Assembly: GCA_036268075.1 (NCBI GenBank)
Contig: DATAUV010000115.1
Coordinates: 21,642-85,641 of the forward strand
Source: DATARH01 sp036268075
GTDB lineage: Bacteria > Pseudomonadota > Alphaproteobacteria > ATCC43930 > CGMCC-115725
DNA length: 64,000 nt
Reading direction: 5' to 3'
Shown here piece by piece: positions 42,501 through 50,600 of this stretch. A program made the translations under genes and the position numbers. Each line of letters starts with the position of its first letter. The first letter of the stretch is position 1. A model generated the notes under the pieces. The model made no database searches. It saw only the letters and a list, made by a program, of their open reading frames with translations, and was not told the origin of the DNA.

Positions 42501-43853
42501 CTACCGCGCCGCCGCGTCGCCACCCGTGTAGCTGACCCGCCAGATCGTGCCGTTGCCGTCCTCGCCGACCAGCAGCGAGCCGTCCTTCATCACCGCGACC
42601 CCGACCGGGCGACCCCATACGCCGCCGTCATCGGTCACGAACCCGGTCAGGAAATCCTCGTACTCGCCGGTCGGGACGCCGTTTTTGACGACGATGCGGA
42701 CGAGCTTGTACCCGGTCCGCTGCGCCCGGTTCCACGAACCGTGCAACGTCACGAACGCATTGCCGCGGTACTCGGAGGGGAACATCGCACCGTCGTAGAA
42801 CGCGATCTGCAACGGCGCCGAGTGCGGCTGGATCAGCACGTCGGGCATCGCGACCTTGCCCGCGAGGTCGGGGCGCTCGCCCTTGTGGCGCGGGTCGGGG
42901 TGGTCGCCGATATAGTACCAGGGCCAGCCGTAAAACCCGCCTTCCTTGACCCGCGTCACGTAGTCGGGCGGCAGGTTGTCGCCGAGCCCGTCGCGCTCGT
43001 TGGTCGCGCACCAAGGCGTGCCGGTCGCCGGGTCGATCGCGAGCCCGGCGCAGTTGCGGATGCCGGTCGCGAGCGCCTTGCCGCCGTGCCCCTCCGGGTC
43101 GAACACCCGCACATCCGCCCGGTTCGCCTCATGCTCCCAGCCGGCGCCGAGCCCGTGCCGCGCCTCCCACGGGCGGATCTGGTCCGGGCTCCATTTCGGC
43201 ATGTTCTCGGCGTCGTTCGTGCTCGACCCGACCGCGGCGTACATCTGCTTGCCGTCGGGCGAAAAGGCGATGTCGCGGGTCCAATGCCCGCCGCCCGTCT
43301 CCGCCAGCGGCGCGACGAGCGTCTGCGCCGGGCCGCTCGCGCGCAGGTCGCCGTTGCGGTACGGGAAGCGCACGACCGACTGGGTATTGCCGACATAGAC
43401 ATATTGCGGGTTCGGCCCCGGCGGCCAGAACGCGATGCCGTAGGGGCTGTCGAGCCCGGTGGCGAAGGTCTGGTGCTCAGGCGCGTCCTTGCCGGGGCGC
43501 AAGACGACGATCGCGCCGGCGCGGCTCTCGGCGACAAACACATCCCCGTTCGGCGCGACCCGGATCGCGCGCGGACCTTCGAGGTGATCGGCAAAGCGTG
43601 CGACCGAGAACCCGCGCGGCACCGAGGGCTTGGCCCCATCCGGCTCCCGCACGATGCGCGGGGTGTCGCGCGCGGAGGGGCTGGCGAAGGGCGCCGGCAG
43701 GTCGGCCGCGGAGATTTTGCGCACGGTCCCGGGCGCATCCTGGCGCCAATCGCCAAACGCCGCGGCGCCGGTCAGGACGCGAGGTTGGTCGGCAGCCCAG
43801 GCTGAGGCGGCGACCGCGCCGCACAGGGCGGCGGCGAGGATAAGGTTTCGCAT
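42501..43853 (-). CDS. PQQ-dependent sugar dehydrogenase-like (L-sorbosone/glucose dehydrogenase family)
   Basis: 450 residues from ATG 43853. A signal peptide (NLILAAALCGAVAASAWAA) marks periplasmic export. The beta-propeller segment RGFSVARFADHLEGPRAIRV, GDVFVAESRAGAIVVL, HWTRDIAFSPDGKQMYAAVG, NCAGLAIDPATG and GLGDNLPPDYVTRVKEGGFY corresponds to the soluble glucose/sorbosone dehydrogenase (GSDH) fold, which can bind PQQ. The sugar is not known. It is alone on the minus strand, followed upstream by an F3 repeat. Confidence 0.88.
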   Translation of the reverse strand: MRNLILAAALCGAVAASAWAADQPRVLTGAAAFGDWRQDAPGTVRKISAADLPAPFASPSARDTPRIVREPDGAKPSVPRGFSVARFADHLEGPRAIRVAPNGDVFVAESRAGAIVVLRPGKDAPEHQTFATGLDSPYGIAFWPPGPNPQYVYVGNTQSVVRFPYRNGDLRASGPAQTLVAPLAETGGGHWTRDIAFSPDGKQMYAAVGSSTNDAENMPKWSPDQIRPWEARHGLGAGWEHEANRADVRVFDPEGHGGKALATGIRNCAGLAIDPATGTPWCATNERDGLGDNLPPDYVTRVKEGGFYGWPWYYIGDHPDPRHKGERPDLAGKVAMPDVLIQPHSAPLQIAFYDGAMFPSEYRGNAFVTLHGSWNRAQRTGYKLVRIVVKNGVPTGEYEDFLTGFVTDDGGVWGRPVGVAVMKDGSLLVGEDGNGTIWRVSYTGGDAAAR

Positions 43854-43901
43854 ATCGCGCAAACGCCGCGTCGGCGGCGCCGTCCGCCTCGCTGCACGCG
43901 G

Positions 43902-44016
43902 CGCCCTCACCCGGCCTTCGGCCACCCTCTCCCGCGATGCGGAGGGGACGAGGCTAGAGAATCCCCTCGCCCGCATGGCGGGAGAGGGTGGCGAGCGGAG
44001 CGAGACGGGTGAGGGC
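43902..44016. repeat. Inverted repeat, family F3
   Basis: CGCCCTCACCCGGCCTTCGG...CCCTCTCCCGC (43902-43935) pairs with GCGGGAGAGGGTGGCGAGC...GACGGGTGAGGGCG (43979-44016). A near match is at 51969-52187 and 22632-22817. Confidence 0.87.
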
Positions 44017-44032
44017 GCGAGCGCGGCGAAGC

Positions 44033-44455
44033 CTACTCCGCCGCCTCTTTCACCGGCACCGGGAGCGGCTCCGTCCCGGTCCACGGGTGTTCGGCGACAT
44101 CGAACAGGATGCCTTCCGGCCCGTAGAACTTGGTCTCGAACCCGCCGGTCCGCTCCGGCTCGCCCTGGTCCATGTAGTGCTTGGCGCCGAGGCTTTCGGC
44201 GAGCTTGGCGCTCTCTTCCATGTCGTCGACCAGGATGCCGAAATGGTGCAGCCCGGTGTAGTCCATGCCCTTGCCGATCTGGTCGGTTTTGAAGCGCAGG
44301 ATGGCGAGGTCGATCGTGCCGTCGCTCAGATGGTGCCCGTAGGCGAGCGGCCCGTCATTCGAGCGCACGATCTTGAAGTCGAACGCCTTGCAATAGAACT
44401 CCGCCATCTTGTCCGGGTCTTTCGCGGCGATGGCGATGTGGCGCAGCTTGGCCAT
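44033..44455 (-). CDS. VOC-superfamily protein (glyoxalase/dioxygenase fold), copy 1
   Basis: 140 residues. LRHIAIAAKDPDKMAEFYCK opens a vicinal-oxygen-chelate domain; HHFGILVDDMEESAKLAESL and HYMDQGEPERTGGFETKFYG, then GILFDVAEHPW give the metal ligands His, His and Glu in order. It is very similar to the gene 19 bases upstream (44475-44900), so the pair arose by tandem duplication. Role and substrate unknown; glyoxalase I, dioxygenase or antibiotic-resistance functions are possible in this fold. Confidence 0.87.
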   Translation of the reverse strand: MAKLRHIAIAAKDPDKMAEFYCKAFDFKIVRSNDGPLAYGHHLSDGTIDLAILRFKTDQIGKGMDYTGLHHFGILVDDMEESAKLAESLGAKHYMDQGEPERTGGFETKFYGPEGILFDVAEHPWTGTEPLPVPVKEAAE

Positions 44456-44474
44456 GTTTCTTGTTCCTTTCTGA

Positions 44475-44900
44475 CTACTCGGCGGCTTCCTTGAGCGGCA
44501 CGGGAAGCGGCTCGGCGCCGGCCCAGCCGTGTTCGGCGATGTCGAACAGGATGCCTTCCGGCCCGAAGAACTTCTTTTCGAAGTACCCGGCCTGGTGCCC
44601 GCCGTCACCCTGGTCGATGTAGTGCTCGGCGCCGAGGCTGTCGAGCCTTTGGGTGAACTCCTCGACATCCTCGACCAGCACGCCGAAATGGTGGATGCCG
44701 CGATAGTCCATGCCTTTGCCGAGCTGGTCGGTCTTGAACTTGAGGATCGCCATGTTGAGCGTGCCGTCCGACAGGAACACGCCGTCGGCGAGATGCCCGT
44801 TCGGCCGCCCGACTTCCTTGAAGTCAAACGCCTTTTTATAGAATTCGGCCATCGCTTCCGGGTCTTCGGCGGCGATCGCGATATGGCGCAGCTTGGGCAT
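44475..44900 (-). CDS. VOC-superfamily protein (glyoxalase/dioxygenase fold), copy 2
   Basis: 141 residues. The same layout as its downstream neighbour: LRHIAIAAEDPEAMAEFYKK, GKGMDYRGIHHFGVLVEDVE and GPEGILFDIAEHGW, with C-terminus PLPVPLKEAAE. It differs mostly around residues 30-45 and 80-110, likely substrate-facing. It is the first gene of the pair on this strand. Nudix follows upstream at 44951. Two paralogues side by side could form heterodimers. Confidence 0.87.
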   Translation of the reverse strand: MPKLRHIAIAAEDPEAMAEFYKKAFDFKEVGRPNGHLADGVFLSDGTLNMAILKFKTDQLGKGMDYRGIHHFGVLVEDVEEFTQRLDSLGAEHYIDQGDGGHQAGYFEKKFFGPEGILFDIAEHGWAGAEPLPVPLKEAAE

Positions 44901-44950
44901 GGCACGCTCCTTATGAGTGCGGTTTAGCTGCTTCTACCACGAAAACCGCG

Positions 44951-45394
44951 TTATTTCGAGGCGCCGCGCAGCGTATCGAGCGGAATCCCGGCGAGAATTT
45001 CCGCCATCTGGCGCCCCACCAGCCGCACCGCCTCGTCGCGGGAAAACAGCCCGAACCGGTCCATTTCCGGCAGCATCGCCCCGTCAAGCGCCGCGAACTC
45101 GGAGACGCAGACCAGCGTTTTCGGATCGGGCATCTCGGCCGGGACCCAGCCGAACAGGCACAGCCCCTTGTTGCTCTGGTAGGGATACGTGCCGATCGGC
45201 ACCAGCGCGTCGGCATCCGCGACGAGCCCCGTTTCCTCTTGCAGCTCACGGAGAGCGGCGTCGAGAAACGCCTCGCCCGGGTCCGCGACGCCTTTCGGGA
45301 TATCCCAGCGCGGCGTCCGCGTCGCGTGGCCGAGCAGCAGCACCCGCCCGTCGGTGACGATGACGCCGCAGCTTACGGGCTTGTCGCTATTCAA
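44951..45394 (-). CDS. Nudix hydrolase
   Basis: 147 residues from a TTG at 45394 that overlaps the stop of a small lipoprotein (TTGA). The Nudix box G-x5-E-x7-R-E-x2-E-E-x-G is GVADPGEAFLDAALRELQEE followed by TGL. LLLGHATRTPRWDIPKG precedes it. It hydrolyses a nucleoside diphosphate linked to another group; which one is not evident. The start is not certain because no ATG or GTG lies near the conserved start CGVIVTDGR. Confidence 0.9.
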   Translation of the reverse strand: MNSDKPVSCGVIVTDGRVLLLGHATRTPRWDIPKGVADPGEAFLDAALRELQEETGLVADADALVPIGTYPYQSNKGLCLFGWVPAEMPDPKTLVCVSEFAALDGAMLPEMDRFGLFSRDEAVRLVGRQMAEILAGIPLDTLRGASK

Positions 45395-45525
45395 GGCCGC
45401 ATTCCACCGCTGACCCCGCCGTAAAACCCGCCCTGCCGGCTGTCGTCATTGTCGCTGTCGCTTTTCGGCGCGCAGCCGGCGAACAGCAGACACATCGCCA
45501 GCGCCAGCCACAAGGCCGATCTCAC
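45391..45525 (-). CDS. Small lipoprotein (44 residues)
   Basis: GTG at 45525 overlaps the PhyH stop (GTGA) and its own TGA (45391-45393) overlaps the Nudix TTG. The product is MRSALWLALAMCLLFAGCAP followed by a hydrophilic Asp/Ser/Gly tail ending GGVSGGMRP. LFAGC is a lipobox with cysteine at about residue 18. It is too short for most gene finders. Function unknown. Confidence 0.72.
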   Translation of the reverse strand: MRSALWLALAMCLLFAGCAPKSDSDNDDSRQGGFYGGVSGGMRP

Positions 45526-46358
45526 TGCGCGGCCTCATACAGCGCGAACTCCTCGGCGTTCTGGATCCGGAACCGCGCCACCGCCGCCTCGTGATATTCG
45601 CGCTCCTCGGGCCCGAAATCCGCCAGCGGCCGCCGTTCGTCATCAAAATGCCCGTAGCGGTCGGCGCCGCGCACCAGCGCCGCCGTCTGCCGCACCGGCG
45701 AGCGGCAGGTGACCGAGGTCGGGATATAGCTGATGCCGAACCCGATGCGGCGGTCGCTCGACGCATTCGGGCCCGAGCGGTGGATCAGATGCGTGTGGTG
45801 CAGCGACATCTGCCCCGCCTTCAGCGCCATGAACACGCTGTCGCGGCGGTCGAAATCTACGGTGAGCGTCTGCCCGCGCGACAGCATGTTGTCCGCCTGC
45901 TCGAACTGGCCGTGATGGAGCTGGCCGCGACGGTGCGTTCCCGGCAGCACCTCCATGCACCCCGCCTCGGCCGGCGCGTCGGTCAGCGCGACCCAGGCAG
46001 TCACATGCGCGGCCGGCTCAAGCCCGAAATAGGTCGAATCCTGGTGCCAGCTCACATAGGCCGGGTCGCCCGCCGATTTCGGCCAGATCGTGAAATGGAA
46101 CAGCCGGATGTCCGGCCCGATCAGGTCCTCGACGGGATCGAGCACGGCCGGGTGCCGCACCAGCGCGTCGACCCAGGGAAACAACAGATGCGGCTTGAAA
46201 TTATGCCCCTTGCCGAATTTCCGTCCCTCCGCGCGCTCGAAACCTTCGAGCCTGTCGCGGAACCCCAGCGCCTCCTCACGACTGAACGCCTCGATCGGAA
46301 AGATGAACCCGTCGCGGCGGTACTGCGCGATCTGCGCCTCGGTCAGCCTCTTGCCCAT
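45522..46358 (-). CDS. Phytanoyl-CoA dioxygenase (PhyH) family protein
   Basis: 278 residues. The Fe(II)/2-oxoglutarate ligands are His and Asp in YVSWHQDSTYFGLEPAAHVT, the second His in HHTHLIHRSGPNASSDRRIG, and the Arg nearby binds 2-oxoglutarate. EAGCMEVLPGTHRRG is the conserved lid segment. PhyH-family enzymes hydroxylate lipids or other small molecules; the substrate is unknown. GTG-coupled to the small lipoprotein downstream. Confidence 0.9.
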   Translation of the reverse strand: MGKRLTEAQIAQYRRDGFIFPIEAFSREEALGFRDRLEGFERAEGRKFGKGHNFKPHLLFPWVDALVRHPAVLDPVEDLIGPDIRLFHFTIWPKSAGDPAYVSWHQDSTYFGLEPAAHVTAWVALTDAPAEAGCMEVLPGTHRRGQLHHGQFEQADNMLSRGQTLTVDFDRRDSVFMALKAGQMSLHHTHLIHRSGPNASSDRRIGFGISYIPTSVTCRSPVRQTAALVRGADRYGHFDDERRPLADFGPEEREYHEAAVARFRIQNAEEFALYEAAQ

Positions 46359-46782
46359 GGGGACACTCCTTGCGAGCCGCCAGCATAGGATTTAGTGCGT
46401 GTGAGGCCAAGGAGGCGGCGAAGCCGTTAGATTTTAGCGCAAAGGACGCAAAGGAGGACGCGGAGGCGTTCGTGCCGCGGCGAAGCCGTAATGGTTCACA
46501 ATGAGGCGATGAGACAGTGAGGTGGGATAACCCGTAAATCTCACTGTCTCACCGCCTCATTGTGAATCTAGTGCCGCTGCGCGCCGTTTCTCGGCGCCTT
46601 CGCGTCCTTTGCGCTAAAGACACGGTAGGATGGGCTGAGCCTTGACGAAGCCCATCGTTTCCGAGCCGGAAGCACCGATGGGCTTCGCCAGGGCTCAGCC
46701 CATCCTACGGCATCACCAATGCGCGACCCGCTCGCGTGCTTTGGGCTAAAGTGTCTCCGCAACCGCCTGAAAGCCGCCCGCC
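46359..46782. repeat. Repeat cluster: F5 enclosing F4, followed by F1
   Basis: 424 bases without a gene. TTTAGCGCAAAGGACGC (46433-46449) pairs with GCGTCCTTTGCGCTAAA (46602-46618) as F5. Inside it, F4 arms TTCACAATGAGGCGATGAG (46495-46513) and CTCACCGCCTCATTGTGAA (46548-46566) form a complete palindrome. Immediately after F5 comes F1 (46624-46710). No promoter for ggt was identified. Confidence 0.87.
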
Positions 46783-48387
46783 ATGAACCCATCTCCCCGC
46801 CCCTACCGAGCCCTGATCATCGGCCGCCGTGGGGCGGTGGCGGCGAACCATCCGCTGGCGGCGCAGGCGGGGCTGATGGCGCTGAGGGCCGGCGGCAACG
46901 CGGTCGACGCGGCGGTGGCGGTGGCGGCGAGCCTTGCCGTGGTCGAACCGATGATGTCGGGGATTGGCGGCGACGGGTTCTATCATGTGTTCGACGCCAG
47001 AACCGGCCGCGCCACGGTCTATAACGGCACCGGCCCGGCGCCCAAGGCCGCGACGCCGGAGCGCTATGCCGGCGGCATCCCGCGCACCGGCCCGCTCTCG
47101 GCCTCGGTGCCGGGGATGCTCGCCGGGCTCGGGATGATGCACCGCGCGCAAGGCCGCCTGCCCTGGCGCGACCTCTTTGCCGAGGCGATCGCCCAGGCCC
47201 GCGACGGCTACGGCGCGACGCCGCATTATCGCCATTTCGCCCTCGACAACGCCGCGATCCTGCGCGCCGACCGGCGCAGTGCCCCGGTCTTCCTCAAGAA
47301 CGACGCGGCGGTCGGCGCGACGATCGTGCAGCCCGACCTTGCCCGCACCCTCGAGGAGATTGCCGCCGAGGGGGCCGACGCGCTCTACCGCGGCCCCCTC
47401 GCCCGCCGCCTCGCGCAAGGCTGCGCCGAGGCCGGCGCCCTCGTCGCCGAAGCCGATCTCGCCGAGTTCGAGGCCGAGGAACAGGCGCCGATCGGCATCG
47501 ACTACCGCGGCTACACCGTGCTCGAAGCGCCGCCGAACTCGACCGGCTTCGTGCTGCTGCAGGAACTGAAGATCGCCGAGAATTTCGATATCGCCGCGAT
47601 GGGGCTGGGGTCGCCCGACCTCGTCCACACGATGGTCGAGGCTCGGAAGCTCGCCTTCGCCGACCGCGAGCGCTGGGGCAGCGACTCGCGCACGCTGACC
47701 GCACCGATCGACGAGATATTGTCAGGCGGATACTGCGCCCGCCTCGCCGCCCAGATCGACCCGCGCCGGGCCGCGCCACTGCGCCCGTTCGCCGACGCCG
47801 CCGGCGACACGACCTATTTCTGCACCGCCGACGGCGACGGCAACGCGGTCAGCGGCATCCAGAGCATCAACAGCGCCTGGGGCTCGGGGGTGACGGCCGG
47901 CGACACCGGCATCCTCCTCAACAACCGCATGGCCTATTGGCACCTCGACCCCGGCCACCCGAACTATTTGCGTCCCGGCCGCCGTGTCCGCCAGACGATG
48001 AACCCGCCGCTGGTGCTCAAGGACGGCAAGCTGTGGTGCGTCTTCGGCACCCCCGGCGCCGACAACCAGGTGCAGGTGAATTTCCAGGTCCTGACCGCGA
48101 TGATCGATCACGGCCTCGACCCGCAACAGGCCGCCGAGATGCCGCGCTGGACCTGTAATCTCTCAGGCCAATACGCCAACTACCCGCATGAAGGCCCCGA
48201 CGTGCTGACGATCGAGCGCCGCTTTTCCGACGCGACCCGCAGCGACCTCGCCGCCCGCGGCCACCCGGTCGACACGGTCGGCGACCTCGAAGGGCCTTGC
48301 AGCATCGAGATCATCCGCCGCGACGAAGCCGGCACCCTCTACGCCGGCTCCGACCCGAGGCGCGACGGCTGGGCGCTGGCCTGGTAG
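46783..48387 (+). CDS. Gamma-glutamyltransferase family protein
   Basis: 534 residues. It begins near the conserved region: NHPLAAQAGLMALRAGGNAV and AASLAVVEPMMSGIGGDGFY. The autoprocessing nucleophile is Thr343 in DTTYFCTADGDGNAVSGIQS, and NPPLVLKDGKLWCVFGTPG follows. Homologues transfer or hydrolyse gamma-glutamyl groups of glutathione, or act on acylated substrates such as cephalosporin side chains. No signal peptide is visible, unlike many periplasmic GGTs. It stands between long repeats on both sides, so it is probably transcribed alone. Confidence 0.9.
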   Translation: MNPSPRPYRALIIGRRGAVAANHPLAAQAGLMALRAGGNAVDAAVAVAASLAVVEPMMSGIGGDGFYHVFDARTGRATVYNGTGPAPKAATPERYAGGIPRTGPLSASVPGMLAGLGMMHRAQGRLPWRDLFAEAIAQARDGYGATPHYRHFALDNAAILRADRRSAPVFLKNDAAVGATIVQPDLARTLEEIAAEGADALYRGPLARRLAQGCAEAGALVAEADLAEFEAEEQAPIGIDYRGYTVLEAPPNSTGFVLLQELKIAENFDIAAMGLGSPDLVHTMVEARKLAFADRERWGSDSRTLTAPIDEILSGGYCARLAAQIDPRRAAPLRPFADAAGDTTYFCTADGDGNAVSGIQSINSAWGSGVTAGDTGILLNNRMAYWHLDPGHPNYLRPGRRVRQTMNPPLVLKDGKLWCVFGTPGADNQVQVNFQVLTAMIDHGLDPQQAAEMPRWTCNLSGQYANYPHEGPDVLTIERRFSDATRSDLAARGHPVDTVGDLEGPCSIEIIRRDEAGTLYAGSDPRRDGWALAW

Positions 48388-48399
48388 GGCCAAAAGGAA

Positions 48400-48587
48400 T
48401 TTTACCGCGGAGGACGCGGAGGTTCGCGGAGGTTTTCGCTCCTCTTTTCCCGTCATCCCGGCGAAGGCCGGGACCCACGGCTCAAACACCCGAACGGCGG
48501 ATAAATTGGGTCCCGGCCTCCGCCGGGATGACGGGAGGTAAGAAGCCCTTTCTCCGTCCGCGTACCTCCGCGTCCTCCGCGAGAAAA
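48400..48587. repeat. Nested palindromes: F6 enclosing F7
   Basis: Outer arms TTTTACCGCGGAGGACGCGG and CGCGTCCTCCGCGAGAAAA (48400-48432 and 48559-48587) enclose an F7 palindrome CCCGTCATCCCGGCGAAGGC (48449 onward) with its complement (48507-48536). Intergenic between ggt and the thioredoxin-like gene. Confidence 0.88.
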
Positions 48588-48632
48588 CCTTCCTCTTCGT
48601 CCCGTCCGTGCCTTCATGGTACACCCGACGCC

Positions 48633-50072
48633 ATGATCGACCTCCCGAGAGACGGCCTCGTCGCCGTCGTCAAGCGCGACTGCCCGACCTGCGAGCTGAC
48701 CGTGCCGGTGCTGGCCGAGCTGGCGGCGCGCGGCGCCCTCACCGTCTTCACCCAGGACGACCCGAGCTTCCCCGAAGCGATCCCCGGCCGCATCGACGAC
48801 ACCACGCTCGACGTCTCGCACCGCCTTCAGATCGAGGTCGTGCCGACCCTGATCCGCATCAACGCCGGCGCGGAAGCCGATCGCACCTATGGCTGGGACC
48901 GGGCCGAGTGGGAGCGGGTCGCGGGCATCGTCGGGCTCGGCGCCGGGCTGCCGCAGCAACGCCCCGGCTGCGGCGCCAAGAACATCGAGCCCGGCATCAT
49001 CGAGCGGCTGAAAATCCGCTTCAATGAAACGGGGCTCAAATCGCGCCGCATCGAGATCGGCGGCGACGAGGACGAATACGAGGCTATGGTCGCGCGCGGC
49101 TGGTCCGACGGATTGCCGCTGGTGCCGCCGACCGAGGAGCGCGTGCTGAAGATGCTCGACGGCACCAGCCGCGACCCGCAGGAGGTGATCGGCATCGTCC
49201 CGCCCGACCTCGCGGCGGCGACGGTCGAGAAGATCGCGATCAACGCGGTGATGGCCGGCTGCAAGCCCGAGATGCTCCCGGTCGTGATCGCCGCTATCGA
49301 GGCGGTGCTCGACGAGAAATTCGCGATGCACGGAGTGCTCGCGACGACGATGTTCGTAGGCCCGGTCGTCGTCGTGAACGGCCCGATCCGCCGCCAGATC
49401 GGCATGAACGCGAAGGGCAACGCGCTCGGCCAGGGCAACCGCGCCAATGGCTCGATCGGCCGCGCGCTGCAGCTCGTGATCCGCAATATCGGCGGCGGCC
49501 GCCCGCAGGAGGTCGACCGCGCGACGCTCGGCAACCCCGGCAAATGGACCTATTGTTTCGCCGAGGACGAGGAAGGCTCGTCGTGGGAGCCGCTGTCGGT
49601 CGAAAAGGGCGTCGCCCCGGGAAAATCCGCCGTCACGGTCTTCGCCGGGTTTGGGTTGCAAGGCGTGGTCGACCAGAAATCGCGCACCCCCGAAAGCCTC
49701 GCCCGCAGCTTCGCCGAATCGCTGAAGGTCCTCTTCAACGTCAAGAGCGCCCCCTCGGCCGACGCCCTGATCGTGATCAGCCCCGAACATCACCGCACCT
49801 TCCGCGACGCCGGCTGGACCAAGGCCCGCGTCTACGACGAGCTCTACAAGCTCACCCAAATCCCCGGCGAGGACCTCGCGCGCGGCGCCAAAGGCATCGA
49901 CGAAGGCGGCTCCCCCGACCGCGCCGGCACGATGGTCCCCAAATTCCGCGCCGGCGGGCTGATGCTCGTCCGCGCCGGCGGCGAGGCCGGGATGTTCTCC
50001 GGAATCATCGGCGGCTGGTCGTCATCCGGCCCTCGCGGCAGCACACCCGTAACCAGGGAGGTCAAACTATGA
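48633..50072 (+). CDS. Thioredoxin-like domain fused to a conserved domain, partner of UGSC selenoprotein
   Basis: 479 residues from ATG 48633; the frame is open upstream only through repeat DNA. The N-terminal 100 residues look like a thioredoxin fold with DCPTCELTVPVLAEL (Cys16, Cys19) and VVPTLIRINAGAE near residue 72. The remaining 360 residues begin ARGWSDGLPLVPPTEERVLK and contain INAVMAGCKPEMLPVVIAAI, FVGPVVVVNGPIRRQIGMNA and VISPEHHRTFRDAGWTKARV; I do not recognise a named family for them. The gene overlaps the selenoprotein start by ATGA, so they are made together. The CPTC site may exchange electrons with the Sec-Gly-Ser-Cys centre (inference). Confidence 0.78.
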   Translation: MIDLPRDGLVAVVKRDCPTCELTVPVLAELAARGALTVFTQDDPSFPEAIPGRIDDTTLDVSHRLQIEVVPTLIRINAGAEADRTYGWDRAEWERVAGIVGLGAGLPQQRPGCGAKNIEPGIIERLKIRFNETGLKSRRIEIGGDEDEYEAMVARGWSDGLPLVPPTEERVLKMLDGTSRDPQEVIGIVPPDLAAATVEKIAINAVMAGCKPEMLPVVIAAIEAVLDEKFAMHGVLATTMFVGPVVVVNGPIRRQIGMNAKGNALGQGNRANGSIGRALQLVIRNIGGGRPQEVDRATLGNPGKWTYCFAEDEEGSSWEPLSVEKGVAPGKSAVTVFAGFGLQGVVDQKSRTPESLARSFAESLKVLFNVKSAPSADALIVISPEHHRTFRDAGWTKARVYDELYKLTQIPGEDLARGAKGIDEGGSPDRAGTMVPKFRAGGLMLVRAGGEAGMFSGIIGGWSSSGPRGSTPVTREVKL

Positions 50073-50581
50073 CAGTGCTTCTCGACCCCACTTCCGAGCG
50101 AACGCCGACACGGCGGGCTCGGCTTAAGCGGCCGGACAAGCTCGACGGACTCACCGTCGGCATCCTCGATATCGCCAAGGCGCGCGGCGACGTGTTCCTG
50201 AAGCGGCTGGGCGAGCGGCTGGGCGAGCGCGGCATCGCGTTCAAGCATTACGCGAAGCCGACCAACACCCGGCCCGCGCCGCTGCCGCTGGCGCAGCAGA
50301 TCGCGACCGAGGTCGATGTCGTCATCGAAGGGCTGAGCGACTGAGGGTCCTGCATTTCGTGCTGTACGCATGACATGGCGGACCTTGAGGCGCGTGGCAT
50401 TCCGACGGTAGGCGTGGCGACGGTGGAGTTCATCCAGGGGGCGGAGGCGCAGGCGAAGTCGCTCGGCACCGACCCGGCGCTGGTGTTCATTCCGCACCCG
50501 GTGCAAGACCGGACCGACGCCGAATTGCGGCAGCTCGCCGACGATCATTTCGAGGCGATCGTCAAGCTGCTGGTGGAGTAA
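50069..50581 (+). CDS. UGSC-family selenoprotein (in-frame UGA read as selenocysteine)
   Basis: 170 codons with an in-frame TGA at 50342-50344 (codon 92). Read as selenocysteine it gives EVDVVIEGLSD-Sec-GSCISCCTHDM, and the frame stays open for 78 more codons to the TAA at 50579. The segment Sec-Gly-Ser-Cys followed by Ile-Ser-Cys-Cys and the LEARGIPTVGVATVEF region match the uncharacterised UGSC family that, to my recollection, occurs as both Sec and Cys forms. The TGA is followed by a SECIS-like hairpin with correct spacing (see 50342-50377). ATG overlaps the preceding gene stop (ATGA). Without recoding the second half would look like a separate ORF at 50375. The organism must carry selA, selB, selC and selD for this to work. 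Confidence 0.88.
50342..50377 (+). promoter_or_regulatory. Bacterial SECIS-like element after the UGA
   Basis: The UGA codon is at 50342-50344. Bases 50353-50362 (CATTTCGTGC) pair with 50368-50377 (GCATGACATG): nine pairs, including one G-U, and one U-C mismatch. The apical loop is UGUAC (50363-50367), so G is the second loop base, followed by U. Eighteen bases separate UGA from the loop, inside the usual bacterial range of about 16-37. Confidence 0.75.
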
Positions 50582-50600
50582 ACCCGAGGGGAGTTCGACT

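Noticed and set aside
46568..46792. Minus-strand frames within the repeat cluster
   Set aside because: They read through F1 and F5 palindromes, a known source of spurious proteins.
50375..50581. Separate short gene starting at the ATG after the UGA
   Set aside because: It is the C-terminal half of the UGSC selenoprotein in the same frame, has no ribosome-binding site of its own, and contains conserved family sequence.
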